Assembly: GCF_023509475.1 (NCBI RefSeq)
Contig: NZ_JAKSDZ010000036.1
Coordinates: forward strand, 1 to 33,396
DNA length: 33,396 bases
Direction of reading: 5' to 3'
DNA from: Aestuariirhabdus haliotis
GTDB taxonomy: Bacteria > Pseudomonadota > Gammaproteobacteria > Pseudomonadales > Aestuariirhabdaceae
Part shown: positions 8,949 through 18,871 of the stretch, piece after piece
How positions within the stretch are numbered: position 1 is the first letter of the stretch
Layout of the letters: each line of letters opens with the position of its first letter
The notes under the pieces: model-generated
What the model saw: only the letters and a program-made list of their open reading frames with translations
Told to the model about the DNA's origin: nothing
Databases searched by the model: none
Program-made: the position numbers and the translations under genes

Positions 8949-10535
8949 TTAAAAATCCGGTGCTCGCCAGGCACCTCGCTTTTCCTCGGCCACGGGTTCT
9001 GTGTTTCCGGTTTCCAAGAGCCCACCCCAATTGGTGCGGTCTTTCATCTGGGTTTTGATGGTTTCAGGAATCAGGTCATTCCCCTCACGCATCTGCCAGC
9101 CGCCCCCCAGCGCCTTGTAAGTGGCGATCAGGTTGCGCGCCACTTCACCGCGCGAGGCGGTAAATTGATCTTCGTTGAGTAACAAAAACTGCTGGGCATC
9201 CAGCACCAGGGTATAGCTGATAATGCCATCACGATACTGCGTTTGTGCCAACTCGACGGCCCGGCGTGAAGCCGCGACGCTATCCGCCAACGTTAGCACC
9301 CGCTCTTTAGAGCGCAAAAAGCTGGTTAAGCTGGATTCCACTTCTCGGGCGGCATTGAGCACGGTGTTTTGATAGGCCAATGCCGCCTGTTGATAGCGGG
9401 CATCCTCAGCCCTAACCTGGTTACGGATGCGACCGTAATTTAACAACTTCCAACTGAAACCAAAGGCACCCAGGTTGAAATCACTGCCGGAATCAAACAG
9501 GTCACCCGAGCTACCGGCGGCATAGCCCACGGTACCGATCAAACGAAAAGATGGGTAAAGCTCAGCTTCCACGGCACCGATGCGCGCACTCTGTGCGGCG
9601 GCCAGAGCTTCCGCCCGGCGGATATCGGGTCGACGTCGCAGCAGATCGGCGGGGATACCCACCGCAATCGCTTGCGGGGAATCAGGAATATCACCACGAC
9701 CGCCAACGATCGATTGCAGGTCGCTGGGTGGCAACCCCAGCAGCAGACTCAGCGCCAGGCGCGTCTGTCGAATGCCGCTTTTTAATGGTGGAATGGTTGA
9801 TTTGGTATTGCCCAACAGCGCGCGTGCCAGTTGTACATCGAGCTCGGTCACCAGGCCATTACGAAAACGAACATCGGTTATCTCCAGGCTGCGTTGCTGA
9901 ATCGCAACATTTTTTTCAGCAAAATTCAGCCGCTCTTCGAGGGTCCGTAACAAAATATAGGAGGTGGCCACCTCACCGGTCAGGGTCACCAGGAACTCGT
10001 CGTAATCGGCCACGCTGGCGGCCAGGCCGGCATCCGCAGACTCTACGCCGCGCCGGAAACGGCCCCAAAAATCCAATTCCCAGGCCGCATCCAGACTGGT
10101 GCCATAGCGCTTGTAGCTGGTGTCGACCAGATCACCTACTCCGGGCGGCAGGCTGGTCACAGGGTCGGCATTTTCGCTGATCTTGATGGTGCTGGCCGAG
10201 CCGTTGACACCCTGGCTCTGAGGATAGAGCAACCCGGTAGCGATCCCCAATAAAGCGCGGGCCTCATAAACGCGCAGCCCGGCGACTTGCAAACTCAGGT
10301 TCTGTGAATAGGCACGTTGCACCAGATCATCGAGCACCGGGTCGTTGAAGCTTTTCCACCACTGCCGATGTTCTGCCGCGGCGCTATCGACCGAAGCGTC
10401 CCTGGCAGCTTGCCACTGGTTAAGCACATCCGCTTCCGGTTTTTTATAGTCCGGTCCCACTGCCGCGCAAGACGCGAGCAATATTGCGCAAACGATTACC
10501 GCCATTAACCGTACCGCCATTAACCGTACCGCCAT
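8949..10535 (-). CDS. RND efflux outer-membrane lipoprotein (NodT/OprM family)
   Basis: The 528-residue product has a short signal peptide with lipobox LLASC, the family start motif AAVGPDYKKPEADV, and two repeats of the outer-membrane-factor fold. One includes PADLLRRRPDIRRAEALAAAQ, diagnostic of NodT-type factors. It is the first gene of a leftward operon followed by the adaptor and permease. Three in-frame ATGs lie within the first 11 codons because of a duplicated 15-bp unit. GGGAGG is well placed only for the first ATG (10535), which is therefore taken as the start. The C-terminus is extended by about 30 polar residues ending WRAPDF. No TetR/MarR-type local regulator is adjacent. Confidence 0.92.
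   Translation of the reverse strand: MAVRLMAVRLMAVIVCAILLASCAAVGPDYKKPEADVLNQWQAARDASVDSAAAEHRQWWKSFNDPVLDDLVQRAYSQNLSLQVAGLRVYEARALLGIATGLLYPQSQGVNGSASTIKISENADPVTSLPPGVGDLVDTSYKRYGTSLDAAWELDFWGRFRRGVESADAGLAASVADYDEFLVTLTGEVATSYILLRTLEERLNFAEKNVAIQQRSLEITDVRFRNGLVTELDVQLARALLGNTKSTIPPLKSGIRQTRLALSLLLGLPPSDLQSIVGGRGDIPDSPQAIAVGIPADLLRRRPDIRRAEALAAAQSARIGAVEAELYPSFRLIGTVGYAAGSSGDLFDSGSDFNLGAFGFSWKLLNYGRIRNQVRAEDARYQQAALAYQNTVLNAAREVESSLTSFLRSKERVLTLADSVAASRRAVELAQTQYRDGIISYTLVLDAQQFLLLNEDQFTASRGEVARNLIATYKALGGGWQMREGNDLIPETIKTQMKDRTNWGGLLETGNTEPVAEEKRGAWRAPDF
10501..10535 (-). repeat. 15-bp tandem repeat spanning the efflux lipoprotein start
   Basis: On the coding strand ATGGCGGTACGGTTA occurs twice in a row and a third partial copy (ATGGCG) follows, giving MAVRLMAVRLMAV. 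The unit is a multiple of three, so copy-number change would keep frame while altering signal-peptide length and the number of available start codons. Confidence 0.95.
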
Positions 10536-10858
10536 TTCGGTCCTCCCGACCTCGTAGCATTAGAATTATTGCTACAGCTTAGCATTAAACGCTGTCAGCT
10601 AAAGCGTTTTCCAATCAGAGAAGGTGACCCGAGCACCACCTCCCACAGCAGCGATTCCACGTCTTTTCTGCTCACTTTAGCGGACAGGTTTGCTCGCTTC
10701 AGAATTGACACGAGATTAGCGGTAATCCACACCTGAAAACCCAATGGAGATCATTATCAGATCATAAAACTTATCGTTTATCGATAAATAGTTATTGATT
10801 ATGGATATTTTAATCCATTAGGATAGGAGCCGAATGGTTCTTTTAGCAGGAATGTAAC
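10536..10858. promoter_or_regulatory. Divergent intergenic region between efflux operon and DUF2975 gene
   Basis: This 323-bp stretch holds no gene. Next to the efflux operon is an inverted repeat TAGCA/TGCTA (10555-10559 and 10570-10574) that could be an operator. Near the rightward genes the sequence becomes very AT-rich and contains the perfect palindrome TTTATCGATAAA (10777-10788) and the inverted pair TGGAT/ATCCA (10803-10818). These lie within about 85 bp of the DUF2975 start and are candidate sites for its HTH partner. No clear -35/-10 pair can be assigned with confidence. Confidence 0.5.
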
Positions 10859-11491
10859 ATGCACCCCGAACAATCCATCTGCGCCCTGGGCTATCGTCTT
10901 CGCCTCGGGCTCTGGGCAACCTTGTTGCTCGCTATCATCTGTCTGTTTGGGCTTCCCACCCTGATCGGGCTCGAACTCGAGATCATCAACAACAATGTCT
11001 GGTTGAATGCCTTCTACACCCTGCTCGATCACTTTTCCATGACAGAGGAATTCATCGAAGTCGAATGGGAAGATGACGACATGATAGTGTTGGAACCGAA
11101 GCATCTGATTCTGCTCACCGGCATTTTCATCACCTCATCCGCATTCTTACTGGCGATTTTCTGGCAGGTCGATCGTCTCTTTGCCCTGTACCAGCACGGC
11201 CAGCTTTTTACCCTGCGCAACGTGCACCATTTCAGAATGATCGGCTACCTGTTGATTGCCCTGTTCTTTTTTGAAGGGCTGGCCGACAACGCCATTAACT
11301 ATTTCTTGCACCCCGAAGACTGGCTACTGGATCTTCCGGAAGAGGAAATTGAAGAGGCCCGCGACTGGAGCCCCCTGCTGTATATCTCCCTCAACCTGTC
11401 TTCGTTACTGTCCGGTCTCTTTATGGTGCTGGTTGCTCGTGTGATGGCCCTGGGGGTAACCCTGAAAGAAGACGTCGACGGCACCATCTGA
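10859..11491 (+). CDS. DUF2975 family membrane protein
   Basis: The 210-residue product has four predicted membrane helices, at about residues 15-35, 80-100, 122-142 and 175-197. It ends with the sequence LGVTLKEDVDGTI, typical of DUF2975 proteins (YoaS-like in Bacillus). Between helices lie two strongly acidic stretches (EVEWEDDDMIV and LPEEEIEEARDW). It is followed after 10 bases by a small Cro/C1-type HTH gene, the partner with which this family is almost always found. Such pairs are thought to act as a membrane protein plus a repressor, but the function of the family is not established. AGGAATG precedes the ATG. Confidence 0.85.
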   Translation: MHPEQSICALGYRLRLGLWATLLLAIICLFGLPTLIGLELEIINNNVWLNAFYTLLDHFSMTEEFIEVEWEDDDMIVLEPKHLILLTGIFITSSAFLLAIFWQVDRLFALYQHGQLFTLRNVHHFRMIGYLLIALFFFEGLADNAINYFLHPEDWLLDLPEEEIEEARDWSPLLYISLNLSSLLSGLFMVLVARVMALGVTLKEDVDGTI

Positions 11492-11501
11492 GGAAACAGA
11501 A

Positions 11502-11720
11502 ATGGCGATTGTGGTGAATCTGGATGTGATGCTGGCCAAGCGTAAAATGCGCTTGAATGAACTCTCGGAAGCGGTTGGCATTTCGATACAAAATTTATCG
11601 ATTTTGAAAAACAGTCGCGCCAAGGCGATTCGTTTTTCAAGCCTGGATGCAATTTGTCGAGTGCTGGATTGCCAGCCCGGCGATTTGCTGGAGTACCAAC
11701 CCGAACAGGATGCCCCCTGA
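11502..11720 (+). CDS. YozG-type Cro/C1 helix-turn-helix regulator
   Basis: The 72-residue protein is essentially one HTH_XRE domain: MRLNELSEAVGISIQNLSIL is the helix-turn-helix, followed by KNSRAKAIRFSSLDAICRVL and the hallmark end LDCQPGDLLEY. This matches the YozG family encoded next to DUF2975 proteins. GAGGAA lies eight bases before the ATG, and the gene sits 10 bases after the DUF2975 gene, so the two are surely co-transcribed. Its target is probably its own promoter, where palindromes are present (10777-10818); this is inferred. Confidence 0.88.
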   Translation: MAIVVNLDVMLAKRKMRLNELSEAVGISIQNLSILKNSRAKAIRFSSLDAICRVLDCQPGDLLEYQPEQDAP

Positions 11721-11774
11721 ACGGGTTGGAGTGCATATACGTTGAACCAACATAGATACATTAAGGATACTAAC

Positions 11775-12269
11775 ATGAGAAATTCGATTGGCTCAAAGCT
11801 TCTCCTGGCCTTGAGCGCAACCCTGCTAATGTTCAGCAGCCTCACCCGGGCTGACTCGCAACACTGTGACAATATCGATCTGATCGAAGAGGTCGAATGG
11901 CTAAGCAGCGACCCTTTTATGGAGATCGACTACCCAGGCAGCATCGCCGCGCTACCCGCTCAATACCAGACGGAGGCGAACAAGCTTATGCAAACACTGA
12001 TCAAGCTTGAAGACTCCCTTGGCGATGAACTCTCCCTGGAAGACGAGGTGCGCCTGGAAGTCCTGGAGCGCCGTCTCGATGAGATGTTTTACAACGCCAA
12101 AGTCGACTACGTCGAGATTGATCTGTTAGCTGCATTGTCAGATGCCGATCAACTTAAGGCGTTTAAGCTGTGGCGAGAGATCGGCCGCCTGGAAACGACC
12201 GATGAAACATTGCTGGAAAGCAAGTTGACCGAGCTCGACAATCTACTTTACAGGAATCAAGAAGCCTAA
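11775..12269 (+). CDS. Small exported protein of unknown function
   Basis: From ATG 11775 (preceded by AAGGAT) the product is 164 residues with a clear signal peptide ending near LTRA/DS at residue 26. The mature part is acidic and helical, rich in Glu, Leu and Asp (SLEDEVRLEVLERRLDEMF), and contains one cysteine near the start (HCDNIDL). I do not recognise a family. The open frame extends 33 bases upstream to a TTG, but that would bury the signal peptide. It lies 54 bases after the HTH gene and may belong to the same transcript; a terminator-like inverted repeat follows. Confidence 0.65.
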   Translation: MRNSIGSKLLLALSATLLMFSSLTRADSQHCDNIDLIEEVEWLSSDPFMEIDYPGSIAALPAQYQTEANKLMQTLIKLEDSLGDELSLEDEVRLEVLERRLDEMFYNAKVDYVEIDLLAALSDADQLKAFKLWREIGRLETTDETLLESKLTELDNLLYRNQEA

Positions 12270-12275
12270 AGGGAT

Positions 12276-12314
12276 GCGGAATAATCGGCGCACGAAGCAT
12301 GCCTGTTATTCCGC
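12276..12314 (+). terminator. Terminator-like inverted repeat after the exported-protein gene
   Basis: GCGGAATAA (12276-12284) pairs perfectly with TTATTCCGC (12306-12314) around a 21-base loop. A T-run begins only about 15 bases later, so it is either a weak terminator or a 3' stabilising hairpin between convergent genes. Confidence 0.5.
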
Positions 12315-12389
12315 AGCTAACCCGCACTCTTTTTTCGCTGATAGAAGCATTTATGAAGTGCCATCAACAACCATCAAGCTTCCAACACC

Positions 12390-13064
12390 TCACAGACCAT
12401 AACAATCATAAAATCGTTGTGCACCTGTTGCGCTAAAACGAATCACTCTTGATGTCATATCTCGCTGCGCCCAACCCTTGGCCAACAGATCGTTCAGCAC
12501 CCATTTGCCCAGGGCTCCCGCCAGATGATGACGTCGCTCGCTCCAGTCAAGGCAAGCTTTACATAATGGGCGTTTCCGCTGTTTTATCTCATCAAAATTT
12601 GCTCCAAGCCCCAGAAAAAAGCGATCGCCCTGAGCGGTCATCGCTGGAAACTCTTTGTCACCATCCAGATAAGCCTGCTCAATCAGCGAATCATAGAGTT
12701 TGACTGCTAATTCACCTGCCAGGTGATCATAACAAATTCGAGCCTTTCTCATTTCAGGGTCTTTCGGACCCGTCGCCACCGACAAGGGCTGGCGCTGCGA
12801 AGAGATATTCAGCAGACCCTCCAGTATGCCGGCCACTTCGGCACCATGGAGCTGAAAATATTTATGGCGGCCCTGCTTTCTTACCACCAGCAGTTGCTTG
12901 TCCACCAGCTTGGCCAAATGCACCGTTGCCGTTTGCGGCATGATCTCTGCCACCACAGCCAACTCGGTTGCTGTCAGCGCCTTACCCGCCATCAAAGCCA
13001 TCAGCATTCGTGAGCGGGCGGGGTCACCCATCAAGGCGGCGATCTGGGAAATATCAGGCTCCAT
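12390..13064 (-). CDS. ArsR-like winged-helix transcriptional regulator
   Basis: From ATG 13064 (preceded by AAGGA) the product is 224 residues. The N-terminal 90 residues form an ArsR-type winged helix: [18 protein letters not shown], the recognition region [19 protein letters not shown] and the wing [12 protein letters not shown]. The C-terminal half is a less common extension containing a [19 protein letters not shown] segment found in a subgroup of long ArsR-like regulators. The C-x-x-C pair could bind metal or sense redox or thiol reagents, but this is inference. It is divergent from a NIPSNAP/ABM gene pair with 119 bases between, and most likely represses that pair and itself. Confidence 0.85.
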   Translation of the reverse strand: MEPDISQIAALMGDPARSRMLMALMAGKALTATELAVVAEIMPQTATVHLAKLVDKQLLVVRKQGRHKYFQLHGAEVAGILEGLLNISSQRQPLSVATGPKDPEMRKARICYDHLAGELAVKLYDSLIEQAYLDGDKEFPAMTAQGDRFFLGLGANFDEIKQRKRPLCKACLDWSERRHHLAGALGKWVLNDLLAKGWAQRDMTSRVIRFSATGAQRFYDCYGL

Positions 13065-13183
13065 GGTGCTCAAATCCTTCTGCGTTATTAATAGTTCGTT
13101 CGACAGCGAAGCATGGGGGCAACCAATCAACCACAATCGCCACCCTAGACCCCTTATTAAAAACAAGATGGAGGCAACATACC

Positions 13184-13525
13184 ATGTCCGTAACCTGCTT
13201 TATTCAGTACAAAATCGACCCATTCAAGCGCGACGAGTTTGAACGCTATGCAGAACACTGGGGATCGATTATTCCGGCCTGCGGCGGTCAGTTACTGGGT
13301 TATTTTATGCCCCACGAAGGCACCAACAACGTGGCCTATGGACTGATCAGTTTCGATGATCTGGCGGCTTACGAGCGTTACAGGAAGCGACTCAAGGAGG
13401 ATCCTGCCGGCAATGACAATTTTCGCTTTGCCCAGCAGGAACAATTTATTCTGGAAGAAACCCGCACCTTTCTGCGTGCCGTTCCTGCAACATTCCTCCA
13501 ACGCCCAATCTCACCCAGGGACTGA
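13184..13525 (+). CDS. NIPSNAP family protein
   Basis: The 113-residue product is a single ferredoxin-like alpha/beta barrel of the NIPSNAP type: [20 protein letters not shown] at the start, a [21 protein letters not shown] centre, and [20 protein letters not shown] later. ATG 13184 is preceded by GGAGG; the longer open frame upstream has no support. It is followed after three bases by an ABM-fold gene, so the two are one operon, divergent from an ArsR-like regulator. NIPSNAP proteins are small dimers of uncertain biochemical role; such pairs under ArsR control are often annotated as stress- or xenobiotic-responsive. Confidence 0.85.
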   Translation: MSVTCFIQYKIDPFKRDEFERYAEHWGSIIPACGGQLLGYFMPHEGTNNVAYGLISFDDLAAYERYRKRLKEDPAGNDNFRFAQQEQFILEETRTFLRAVPATFLQRPISPRD

Positions 13526-13528
13526 ACC

Positions 13529-13873
13529 ATGATCGCCGTGATCTTCGAACTGGAACCCAAAGCACAACATACCGACCAGTACTTTGAACTGGCCGGTGAT
13601 TTAAAGCCTCTGCTGGAACAGATTGACGGCTTTATCTCTATTGAGCGCTTTCAAAGTCTAAACCATTCGGGACGTTACCTGTCGCTCTCCTTTTGGGAAA
13701 ATGAAGAAGCCGTTAGCCAATGGCGCAATCAACTAACACACCGGCAGGCGCAACAGGCCGGCCGAGATTACATTTTCAAGGATTACCGCTTACGTGTGGC
13801 CGAGGTCCTTCGGGATTATGGTCTGCACCAACGCGACCAGACGCCAGACGACAGCCGCCTGCTGCACGGTTAA
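13529..13873 (+). CDS. Antibiotic biosynthesis monooxygenase (ABM)-fold protein
   Basis: The 114-residue product shows the ABM dimeric alpha/beta barrel pattern: MIAVIFELEPKA, then LKPLLEQIDGFISIERF, YLSLSFWENEEAVSQWR and a helix with HRQAQQAGRDYIF. The same core is seen in small YgiN- and HmoA-like proteins that oxidise quinones or bind heme, but no residue here fixes the activity. It starts three bases after the NIPSNAP gene, implying translational coupling. It converges with the methionine gamma-lyase gene, with a small GCACA/TGTGC hairpin (13887-13901) in the gap. Confidence 0.82.
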   Translation: MIAVIFELEPKAQHTDQYFELAGDLKPLLEQIDGFISIERFQSLNHSGRYLSLSFWENEEAVSQWRNQLTHRQAQQAGRDYIFKDYRLRVAEVLRDYGLHQRDQTPDDSRLLHG

Positions 13874-13924
13874 TCTGACGGGCATTGGCACAACCCCTGT
13901 GCAGGCTGCGGCCCACGGCATCGC

Positions 13925-15133
13925 TTAGCCGCCAGCCAGAGCCTGCTCAAGATCCCGATAGATATCCTCGGCCGCCTCCAGCCCCACAGAAAGACGAATC
14001 AAACCTTCCGAGATGCCATGTTGAGCCCGCTCCTCGGGTGTATAGGTGGAGTGGGTCATGCTTGCCGGATGCTGACACAGGGTTTCTGCATCACCCAGAC
14101 TGACCGCACGCTTGATCATTTTCAGCCGGTTCATAAAGACTCCGCCCGCTGCCAGCCCGCCCTTGAGCTCAAAGGCGATCATGCCACCGGGCAAACGCAT
14201 CTGTTGCTGCGCCAGCGCGAAGAACGGGCTGCTGGGCAGACCAGGATAGTAAACACGCTCTATCTGTTGATGCTCGCTCAGCTGTTCGGCGAGCTGCATC
14301 GCACTGGCACTGTGCCGTTCCATACGCAGCTCCAGGGTTTTTAAGCCGCGCAGCACCAAGAAAGCGGTTAACGGGGCAATCACCGCTCCGGTCATATCCT
14401 TTAACCCAAACAGACGAATCTGCTGCAGGGTTTCTTCGTCCCCCACCACGGCCCCGGCAATCAGGTCGCCATGACCGCCCAGGTATTTGGTCGCCGAATG
14501 CACCACCAGATCGGCGCCCAACGTTAAGGGCTGCTGCAACACCGGAGTGCAATAGGTGTTATCAACCACCACTTTAATCGCGGGGTTGTAGTCGTGCACC
14601 CGCCGGCTCAGCGCGCTGATATCCATCAAACGCATCGTGGGGTTAACCGGAGTCTCAAAGTACACCACACGGGTTTTTGCACTCAGCGCACGTTCCAGCG
14701 CCTCCAGATCGGTGCAGTCAACAAAATCGACCTCCACACCAAACTTTCGCAAGCCATGCTGGATATAACCGAAGCTGCACCCATACAGGGTTTTGTCGGC
14801 AATAATCTGGTCGCCCGGAGCCAGCAGACTCCACAATGTCGAAGTGATCGCCCCCATGCCTGATGCCGTGGCTAAAGCGGCCTGCCCCTCTTCCAGAGCC
14901 GCCAGACGGGCTTCCAGCAGTTCCTGGGTCGGGTTCGAGATACGGCTGTAAAAATGCCCCTCCTGCTCACCGGCAAAACGCGCAGCTCCCTGCTCCACGC
15001 TGTCAAAGGCAAAGGTCGAGGTCATATAAACCGGTGGGGTTAACGCACCACTACTGTCGAGAGATGAGGCCCCGGCATGAATCGCTCGGGTGGCAAAGGA
15101 TTGGGTTTTCGCACCTGACACAGGCACCTCCAT
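13925..15133 (-). CDS. mdeA: Methionine gamma-lyase
   Basis: This PLP enzyme cleaves L-methionine to methanethiol, 2-oxobutyrate and ammonia. The 402-residue product closely follows Pseudomonas putida MdeA: FATRAIH at the N-terminus, AGEQEGHFYSRISNPT, the diagnostic active-site cysteine in LYGCSF (C119), VVVDNTYCTP, and the Schiff-base lysine in HSATKYLGGHGD (K216). The cysteine separates it from cystathionine lyases, which usually lack it. Two starts compete. ATG 15133 has no ribosome-binding site. GTG at 15121 sits five bases after GGAGG and would give a protein four residues shorter, so the shorter form is likely. It is divergent from an Lrp-type regulator, as in Pseudomonas mdeA/mdeR. Confidence 0.9.
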   Translation of the reverse strand: MEVPVSGAKTQSFATRAIHAGASSLDSSGALTPPVYMTSTFAFDSVEQGAARFAGEQEGHFYSRISNPTQELLEARLAALEEGQAALATASGMGAITSTLWSLLAPGDQIIADKTLYGCSFGYIQHGLRKFGVEVDFVDCTDLEALERALSAKTRVVYFETPVNPTMRLMDISALSRRVHDYNPAIKVVVDNTYCTPVLQQPLTLGADLVVHSATKYLGGHGDLIAGAVVGDEETLQQIRLFGLKDMTGAVIAPLTAFLVLRGLKTLELRMERHSASAMQLAEQLSEHQQIERVYYPGLPSSPFFALAQQQMRLPGGMIAFELKGGLAAGGVFMNRLKMIKRAVSLGDAETLCQHPASMTHSTYTPEERAQHGISEGLIRLSVGLEAAEDIYRDLEQALAGG

Positions 15134-15259
15134 CAAGGATTTATTGTTGTATGAATCCCTCCTATTCTAAGACGGTCCTGAACGACAATCTCTTCATTTA
15201 CAGGCACAGAAATCGTAGGATTTAGCACTCAAATCAATAAATATAAGAAAGGGTAGTGA

Positions 15260-15745
15260 ATGATGCCAAACAAGCCATTTGATCGAATCGACCGCCAGAT
15301 CCTTCATGAGATTCAGAAAAACGGCAACATCAGCAATCTGGAGCTGGCCGAAAGGGTGGGGCTGTCGCCTTCGCCCTGTTCCCGGCGAGTACGCCTACTG
15401 CAAGAGGCCGGCATTATCGATCGCCAGGTGACCCTGCTAGATCAGGAAGCGCTGGGCCTATCGCTGACCATCTACATCAACGTCAATCTGGGCAATCAGC
15501 TCAGTTCCCGGCTGGATAATTTTGAAGCCCGTATCGCCGAGTACGATGAAGTACTGGAATGCGCACTGGTCACCGGCAGCGATGCCGACTATTTCCTCAA
15601 GGTCGTGATGCCGGACATGGCCACCTACGAGCGCTTCCTGTTGAAAGAGCTGAATCAGATCGAGGGGGTTACCAGCATTCGCACCAGCTTCGTATTACGC
15701 CAGGTCCTCCAGCGCACCGAACTGCCGTTAAGCCATATTCACTAA
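15260..15745 (+). CDS. mdeR: Lrp/AsnC family regulator (MdeR-like)
   Basis: The 161-residue protein has an N-terminal AsnC-type HTH (FDRIDRQILHEIQKNGNISN, then LELAERVGLSPSPCSRRVRL) and a C-terminal RAM ligand-binding domain (ECALVTGSDADYFLKVV, then MATYERFLLKEL). AAGGG lies upstream of two consecutive ATG codons; the first is listed. It is divergent from the methionine gamma-lyase gene with about 125 bases between, the same arrangement as mdeR/mdeA of P. putida, so it probably activates that gene in response to methionine or a related amino acid. The symbol is assigned by context and similarity, not by direct comparison. Confidence 0.82.
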   Translation: MMPNKPFDRIDRQILHEIQKNGNISNLELAERVGLSPSPCSRRVRLLQEAGIIDRQVTLLDQEALGLSLTIYINVNLGNQLSSRLDNFEARIAEYDEVLECALVTGSDADYFLKVVMPDMATYERFLLKELNQIEGVTSIRTSFVLRQVLQRTELPLSHIH

Positions 15746-15847
15746 ATCGACAGGTCAGAATACTGCATGCCCAGAGGGTTCTTGCTCCAACGCTTTTACG
15801 TAATAAAACAGATAAATATCAATGATAGCCTTCCAAACCTGTTTATA

Positions 15848-15862
15848 TGTTGCAAAATTACG
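15848..15862. promoter_or_regulatory. HexR-like operator upstream of edd
   Basis: TGTTGCAAAATTACG agrees with the published HexR-type consensus TGTARTWWWAYTACA at 12 of 15 positions. It shares ATGTTGC, AA, TTAC and TAT in register with a site upstream of zwf (20883-20897). It lies about 78 bp before the edd start and about 35 bp before a perfect -10 box. Confidence 0.5.
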
Positions 15863-15897
15863 TATATTTCTTGCATTAGAAAGCTGCTAGCGTTCAA

Positions 15898-15903
15898 TAT
15901 AAT
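15898..15903 (+). promoter_or_regulatory. -10 box of the probable edd promoter
   Basis: TATAAT matches the sigma70 -10 consensus exactly and sits 37 bp before the edd start codon. A TTGCAT hexamer lies upstream but with a 21-base spacer, so a good -35 is missing. This suggests dependence on an activator or relief of the repressor bound at the HexR-like site. Confidence 0.4.
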
Positions 15904-15939
15904 GTTAGCCAATGCTGCACAGAGGTCACCGACAAGGCA

Positions 15940-17772
<1,833 letters not shown>

Positions 17773-17823
17773 CCCTACCCATCCTATGATGCTCACAACG
17801 AAGCTACCGCACAGGGCACAGCC

Positions 17824-18813
17824 ATGAATTCAGATACGACGACGCACAACACACTGGTTGCCGACATAGGGGGCACCAATGCACGCTTTGCCCTGACCGG
17901 ACCCGGCCAGCACCAGCCTTCGGATATTCTGACTCTGGCCGTGGCCGATTACTCCAGCATCGAGTCGGCTATTCGCGATTACCTGCGCCAGATTAATTAC
18001 CTGGGCAGTTTGCAACAGGCCTGCCTGGCGATTGCCTGCCCGGTCGCGCAGGATTACATCAGCATGACCAACAGCGGCTGGTCGTTTTCCAAAACCGAAC
18101 TGGGCCGAGCGCTGAAGCTGGACCGGCTGGAGGTGATCAACGATTACGCCGCCCAGGCTTATGCCATTCCTCACCTGGACGACAGTGACCTGGTCAAGGT
18201 CGGTGCCGGGGAGAGCTTTATCGGCCAGCCCATCGCCCTGCTGGGTCCTGGCACCGGATTAGGCGTCGGCGGCCTGGTACCTTCTGCTTCAGGTGCCACG
18301 GCCATCATCACCGAAGGCGGGCATGTGGATTTCGCCCCGACCAACGCCCTTGAGATAGAAATTCTGAACTACCTCTGGCGACACCACAGCCATGTATCGG
18401 TAGAGCGCGTCCTGTCCGGCATGGGGCTCACCAACCTGCACCTTGCCCTGGCGAGCATTCGCGGCCAGCAGCAGGAAAGCCTGACACCCGACCAGATCAG
18501 CCATGCCGCACTGGAGCAGCAAGACCCTCTGTGTCTGGAGGTCCTGGAGTGCTTTTGCGCCATACTGGGCAGTGTCGCCGGCAATACCGCTTTAACACTT
18601 GGCGCCCAGGGCGGCGTCTATATTGCCGGGGGCATCATCCCCCGCATGGTCGAATTTTTTGCCAATAGCGAATTTCGCTCACGCTTCGAAGCCAAAGGTC
18701 GCTTTCGCAATTATCTGCACGCCACACCCACCTATGTGGTCACCGCCAGCCAACCGGGCTTGCTCGGTTCGGCCGCCGTACTGCGTCAGCCTATGGCCCT
18801 AAGCGGTCGCTAG
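17824..18813 (+). CDS. glk: Glucokinase
   Basis: Glk phosphorylates cytoplasmic glucose with ATP to glucose-6-phosphate. The 329-residue protein has the bacterial glucokinase ATP motif DIGGTNARFAL (from residue 14), LLGPGTGLGVGGLVPS in the middle, the conserved TEGGHVDFAPT segment, and GGVYIAGGIIPRM near the end. Length and motif order match E. coli-type Glk, not the ROK family. It is the second gene of the edd-glk-eda operon and feeds the glucose imported by the downstream gts transporter into the pathway. Confidence 0.95.
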   Translation: MNSDTTTHNTLVADIGGTNARFALTGPGQHQPSDILTLAVADYSSIESAIRDYLRQINYLGSLQQACLAIACPVAQDYISMTNSGWSFSKTELGRALKLDRLEVINDYAAQAYAIPHLDDSDLVKVGAGESFIGQPIALLGPGTGLGVGGLVPSASGATAIITEGGHVDFAPTNALEIEILNYLWRHHSHVSVERVLSGMGLTNLHLALASIRGQQQESLTPDQISHAALEQQDPLCLEVLECFCAILGSVAGNTALTLGAQGGVYIAGGIIPRMVEFFANSEFRSRFEAKGRFRNYLHATPTYVVTASQPGLLGSAAVLRQPMALSGR

Positions 18814-18871
18814 ATCTCATCGAACGATCACCCAACCATCCCCTAACCACCAGCCAAAACGAGACCCCACT

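Noticed and set aside
9551-10180. 209-residue plus-strand frame inside the outer-membrane lipoprotein gene
   Set aside because: It is antisense to a clearly real gene, Arg/Pro/His-rich and of low-complexity composition, typical of shadow frames in GC-rich DNA.
12968-13183. Upstream extension of the NIPSNAP reading frame
   Set aside because: It runs through the divergent regulator start and the promoter, while a strong GGAGG supports ATG 13184.
15794-15808. TTTTACGTAATAAAA as another edd operator
   Set aside because: The TTTTA/TAAAA arms form a short AT-rich palindrome, but it does not fit the HexR-like pattern and lies in generally AT-rich DNA.
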